Shown piece after piece: positions 61,224-64,000 of a stretch of DNA of 64,000 bases (its first letter is position 1; every line of letters begins with the position of its first letter). Source of the DNA: JAOUEA01 sp963797635. GTDB lineage: Bacteria; Actinomycetota; UBA4738; HRBIN12. The stretch covers positions 62,001-126,000 of the forward strand of contig CAWCPZ010000004.1 of the NCBI GenBank assembly GCA_963797635.1, given 5' to 3'. The translations under genes were made by a program, and so were the position numbers. A model generated the notes under the pieces. It saw only the letters and a list, made by a program, of their open reading frames with translations, ran no database searches and had not been told where the DNA came from.

Positions 61224-61262
61224 GACGTGAGCGTAGCGGGGAGCCGACCGACGATGGAGGGG

Positions 61263-62453
61263 TCAGCGGTCGACGTCGCCGACCACGAAGAAGATCGACC
61301 CCAGGATCGAGATCAGGTCGGGCAGCAGGGTGCCGGGCAACATGGCCGGGATCACGCTGACGTTGGAGAACGACGCGGTGCGCATCTTCAGGCGGTACGG
61401 CTCCTTGTTGCCGTCGCCCACCAGGTAGTAGCCCATGAGGCCGAGGGGGTTCTCGGTGCGCACGTAGACCTCGCCGTCGAGCTTGAGCGTCTTGGGCAGC
61501 TTCGCCGCCCGGAACTCACCGGGAGGCAGCTTGTCCATGCACTGCTCGATGATGTTGCAGCTCTGCTTCATGCGCTCGATCATCACCCAGAGGCGGTCGT
61601 AGCTGTCGCCGGTCTGGCCCACCGGGACCTCGAACTCCACCTCGTCGTACTTCTCGTACGGCTCGTCCTTGCGCGGATCCATGGGCACCCCGCTGGCCTG
61701 CAGGACCGGGCCGCTGGTGCCGTAGGCGATCGCGACCTCGGTGGGCAGGATGCCCACGTTGCGGCACCGCGCGAAGATGATCTCGTTGCCCATGATCAGC
61801 GATTCGAAGTCGCGGATCGACTTGCGCACCGCGGCGAGCACCACGGCGCTCTCCTTGAGGAACCCGCGGGGCAGATCGTCCTTGAGACCGCCGACGCGGC
61901 AGTACGAGTGGTGCATGCGCGCGCCGGTGGCGCTCTCCATCAGGTCCTGGATCATCTCGCGCTCACGGAACGCGTAGAAGATCGGCGTCATGGCCCCCAG
62001 TTCCAACGGATACGAACCGCTGAACATGAGGTGACTCAGCAGGCGGTTCCACTCCGCGAACATCGTGCGGATCCACCGGGCCCGCTCGGGAACGTCGATG
62101 TCGGCGAGGCGCTCGACGGCGATCACGAACCCCAGCTCGTTGTTGAACGCGCTGATCCAGTCGTGACGGTTCATCAGCACCAGCGTCTGCCGGGTGTCGC
62201 GGAACTCGGCGAGCTTCTCGGCCGCGCGGTGCATGTAGCCGATCACGGGTTCTGCCCTGGTGATGACCTCGCCGTCGAGTTCGAGGACCACGCGCAACAC
62301 GCCGTGGGTCGACGGGTGCTGCGGCCCGATGTTGAGGATCATCTCCTCGGTCGCCATGCCCGGGTTCGCGATCTCGACGTCGAGACCGCCTCCCCGGATC
62401 ATGCTCGTGACCTGGGAGCTCTGGAATGCCGGGCGATCGGACAGATCAACCAT
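61263..62453 (-). CDS. nuoD: NADH-quinone oxidoreductase subunit D, isolated from other nuo genes
   Basis: 396 aa, the 49-kDa quinone-site subunit of complex I. Seen: MILNIGPQHPSTHGVLRVVLELDGE, PVIGYMHRAAEKLAE, NRHDWISAFNNELGFVIAVE, AEWNRLLSHLMFSG, CRVGGLKDDLP, YDEVEFEVPVGQTGDSYDR, and the C-terminal SIFFVVGDVDR, all standard. The Arg in HGVLR is the residue equivalent to the one methylated in the mitochondrial protein, as I recall it. ATG 62453 begins the conserved part. No nuoC, nuoE or other complex I gene is in the window, although nuoD is normally inside a 12-14 gene operon. Confidence 0.9.
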   Translation of the reverse strand: MVDLSDRPAFQSSQVTSMIRGGGLDVEIANPGMATEEMILNIGPQHPSTHGVLRVVLELDGEVITRAEPVIGYMHRAAEKLAEFRDTRQTLVLMNRHDWISAFNNELGFVIAVERLADIDVPERARWIRTMFAEWNRLLSHLMFSGSYPLELGAMTPIFYAFREREMIQDLMESATGARMHHSYCRVGGLKDDLPRGFLKESAVVLAAVRKSIRDFESLIMGNEIIFARCRNVGILPTEVAIAYGTSGPVLQASGVPMDPRKDEPYEKYDEVEFEVPVGQTGDSYDRLWVMIERMKQSCNIIEQCMDKLPPGEFRAAKLPKTLKLDGEVYVRTENPLGLMGYYLVGDGNKEPYRLKMRTASFSNVSVIPAMLPGTLLPDLISILGSIFFVVGDVDR

Positions 62454-62569
62454 CGTTCCTATCCTAGCGGGCGGTCCGAGATCTGGGCCAGGTGACACGC
62501 CGCCAGGTGGTCGATGTCGGCGGTCTCCCATGTCTTGGGCACCCACAGCGTTGACCGTCGTTCAACCGG

Positions 62570-62575
62570 TAGGCT
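62570..62575 (+). promoter_or_regulatory. -10 element TAGGCT for selA
   Basis: TAGGCT ends seven bases before ATG 62583; a TTGACC at 62551-62556 may contribute a -35, though 13 bases is a short spacer. Confidence 0.5.
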
Positions 62576-62582
62576 CCTCGGC

Positions 62583-63964
62583 ATGGCCGACGAGCGTCGC
62601 TCCGTGCCCTCGGTAGATTCGCTCCTGCGGACCCCGCCGGTTCGACGCGCGGCCGACGTGTTCGGCCGCCCACTCCTGAAATACACGCTCACCGAGGAAC
62701 TCGGAGCGGTCCGGCGACGAGCGGCCGACGGCCACGCGGCGCCGTCCCCCGAGGACATCGTGACCTCCGCCATCACCCTGGCGTCCCGGATCGCGAACGG
62801 GCATCACGCCGGTGATCAACGCCACCGGGGTCGTACTCCACACGAACCTCGGACGCGCGCCCCTGCCTGACCGCGCGCTCGCGGCCGCCGTCCGGGCGGG
62901 GGGCTACAGCGACCTCGAGGTCGACCGCGGCACCGGGCCGCCGAGGGAAGCGCTCCACCAGGGCCGAGCAGCTGCTGATCGCCCTCACGGGCGCCGAGGA
63001 CGCCCTCGTGGTCAACAACTGCGCCGCCGCGTTGCTCCTCAGCCTGGCCGCGCTGGCGAAAGGCAAGCAGGTGCTGGTCTCCCGCGGAGAGCTGATCGAG
63101 ATCGGCGGAGAGTTCCGGATCCCGGACATCATGCGGGCCTCCGGCGCGCGGTTGGTCGAGGTCGGCACCACCAACCGGACCCGCATCGGCGACTACCGGA
63201 GCCGCGGTGACCGACCGCACCGGCGCGGTCCTCAAGGTGCACCCTTCGAACTACCGGGTGGTGGGGTTCACGGCGGCGACCTCTGCGAAGGAACTCGCGA
63301 CCCTCGCACGCCGGCACGAGGTCCCGCTGCTGTACGACGTCGGATCGGGACTGCTCACCCCGGCCACGGGATGCCGGCCGACGAGCCCGCCGTGGTCGAG
63401 GCGCTCGCCGACGGCGCCGACCTCGTCATGTGCTCCGGAGACAAGCTCCTCGGGAGGACCGCAGGCAGGGCTGGTGTTCGGTCGCGGCGACCTGGTCGCC
63501 AGGCTCCGCAAGCATCCGATCGCTCGCGCGGTCCGCGTGGACAAGCTGCAGATCGCCGCCCTCGAACAGGTGCTCGCGATGGTCGCGCGCGGTGAGGACG
63601 ACGAGATCCCCGTCCACCGCATGCTGCGCGAATCGGCCGGTTCGGTCCGCAAGCGTGCGCAGCGACTCTCCGAGAGCCTCGGCGGCGACCTCGAACACGC
63701 GCACGTCCACCGATGCGAATCCGTGATCGGCGGGGGATCCATGCCCGGGAACCGCGATCGCCTCGTGGGGAGTGCGACTCACGGTGCCGGACCCGACCGC
63801 CTTCGCCGCCCGTATGCGGGCCGGCAGCCCGGCCGCGTTCTGCCGGGTCGAGGACGACCACGTCCTGTTCGACCTGCGTACGGTGACCGAGGACGCAGGT
63901 GCCCGACCTCGCGCGGGCGATCCAGTACGCGCTCGAGGGCGACGAACTCATCGAGGAGGACTGA
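62583..63964 (+). CDS. selA: L-seryl-tRNA(Sec) selenium transferase, seven frameshifts
   Basis: PLP enzyme converting Ser-tRNA(Sec) to Sec-tRNA(Sec); 458 aa after correction. Seen in order: VPSVDSLLRTPPVRRAADVFGRPLL, ITPVINATGVVLHTNLGRAPL, VVNNCAAALLLSLAAL, RGELIEIGGEFRIPDIM, NRTRIGDYR, LKVHPSNYRVVGFT, VPLLYDVGSGLL, PLP Lys in CSGDKLLGGPQAG, and a C-terminal ELIEED. Six extra bases (near 62795, 62941, 63200, 63455, 63740, 63889) and one missing G (near 63370) interrupt it; net +5 leaves exactly 459 codons. Such density in an otherwise perfect protein at the contig's end indicates poor reads, not decay. selB and tRNA(Sec) would be expected just beyond the window. Confidence 0.85.
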
Positions 63965-64000
63965 CCAGCGCTCGTGCCACGATCGACGCTCTGCGCAGCC

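Noticed and set aside
62583..63964. Programmed frameshifting or UGA recoding in selA
   Set aside because: Seven shifts in both directions at unrelated sequences cannot be programmed, and no in-frame TGA is involved.

Overview
The window is about 64 kb of high-GC, gene-dense DNA with strong third-position G/C preference. Gene content points to Actinomycetota: AdnA/AdnB resection helicase-nuclease, UvrD2 with an HRDC domain, a MenG-like methyltransferase (menaquinone use), a Rv2466c-like DsbA-fold protein, and many apparently leaderless promoters. I cannot place it below phylum; a poorly sampled lineage is likely. No gene-free stretch exceeds about 220 bases. I see no tRNA, rRNA, CRISPR array or insertion sequence.

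Layout. 0-11.6 kb holds amine/amino-acid catabolism: a short-chain dehydrogenase, an APC-type permease, a glutamine-synthetase-like ligase, ETF beta/alpha with a membrane Fe-S ETF:quinone oxidoreductase, a glutaryl-CoA-dehydrogenase-like enzyme, a class I amidotransferase and a PuuD-GrpB fusion. 11.8-19.9 kb is one operon: a C45 acyltransferase/peptidase, an S66 LD-carboxypeptidase-like peptidase and a five-gene oligopeptide ABC transporter. 19.9-28.9 kb has hypothetical genes, a CaiB/BaiF CoA-transferase and an AAA-ATPase/VWA cluster. 29-36.6 kb has UvrD2, menaquinone-type methylation, HAD and MpaB enzymes and a NERD-helicase. 36.5-39.8 kb is a segment of visibly lower third-position GC: two paralogous membrane histidine kinases around a gene for a 27-residue secreted-type peptide. 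40-46.2 kb has an OmpR-type two-component operon, small membrane proteins, DUF72 and a TerC transporter behind a yybP-ykoY-type (Mn2+) riboswitch. 46.2-55.1 kb has a photolyase, an intramembrane protease and the adnAB operon. 55.1-64 kb has cNMP-binding proteins, MBL and NUDIX enzymes, a MidA-like methyltransferase, an acyl-CoA-dehydrogenase-like protein, a lone nuoD and a heavily frameshifted selA.

How genes work together. CoA-transfer, glutaryl-CoA dehydrogenation, ETF and the membrane oxidoreductase could form one route from glutarate-like acids to the menaquinone pool. The ligase, permease and gamma-glutamyl hydrolase resemble the gamma-glutamyl polyamine/ethanolamine pathway. The peptidases and transporter suggest peptide or muropeptide recycling.

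Data quality. Fourteen genes are broken by about 27 single-base indels (about 22 insertions, 5 deletions). In every case undoing them restores a whole number of codons and a continuous family-like protein, so I treat them as probable sequencing errors and annotate the genes as single CDS. The strongest candidate for something undescribed is the peptide/dual-kinase locus at 36.5-39.8 kb, with its TGTCCCC repeats.
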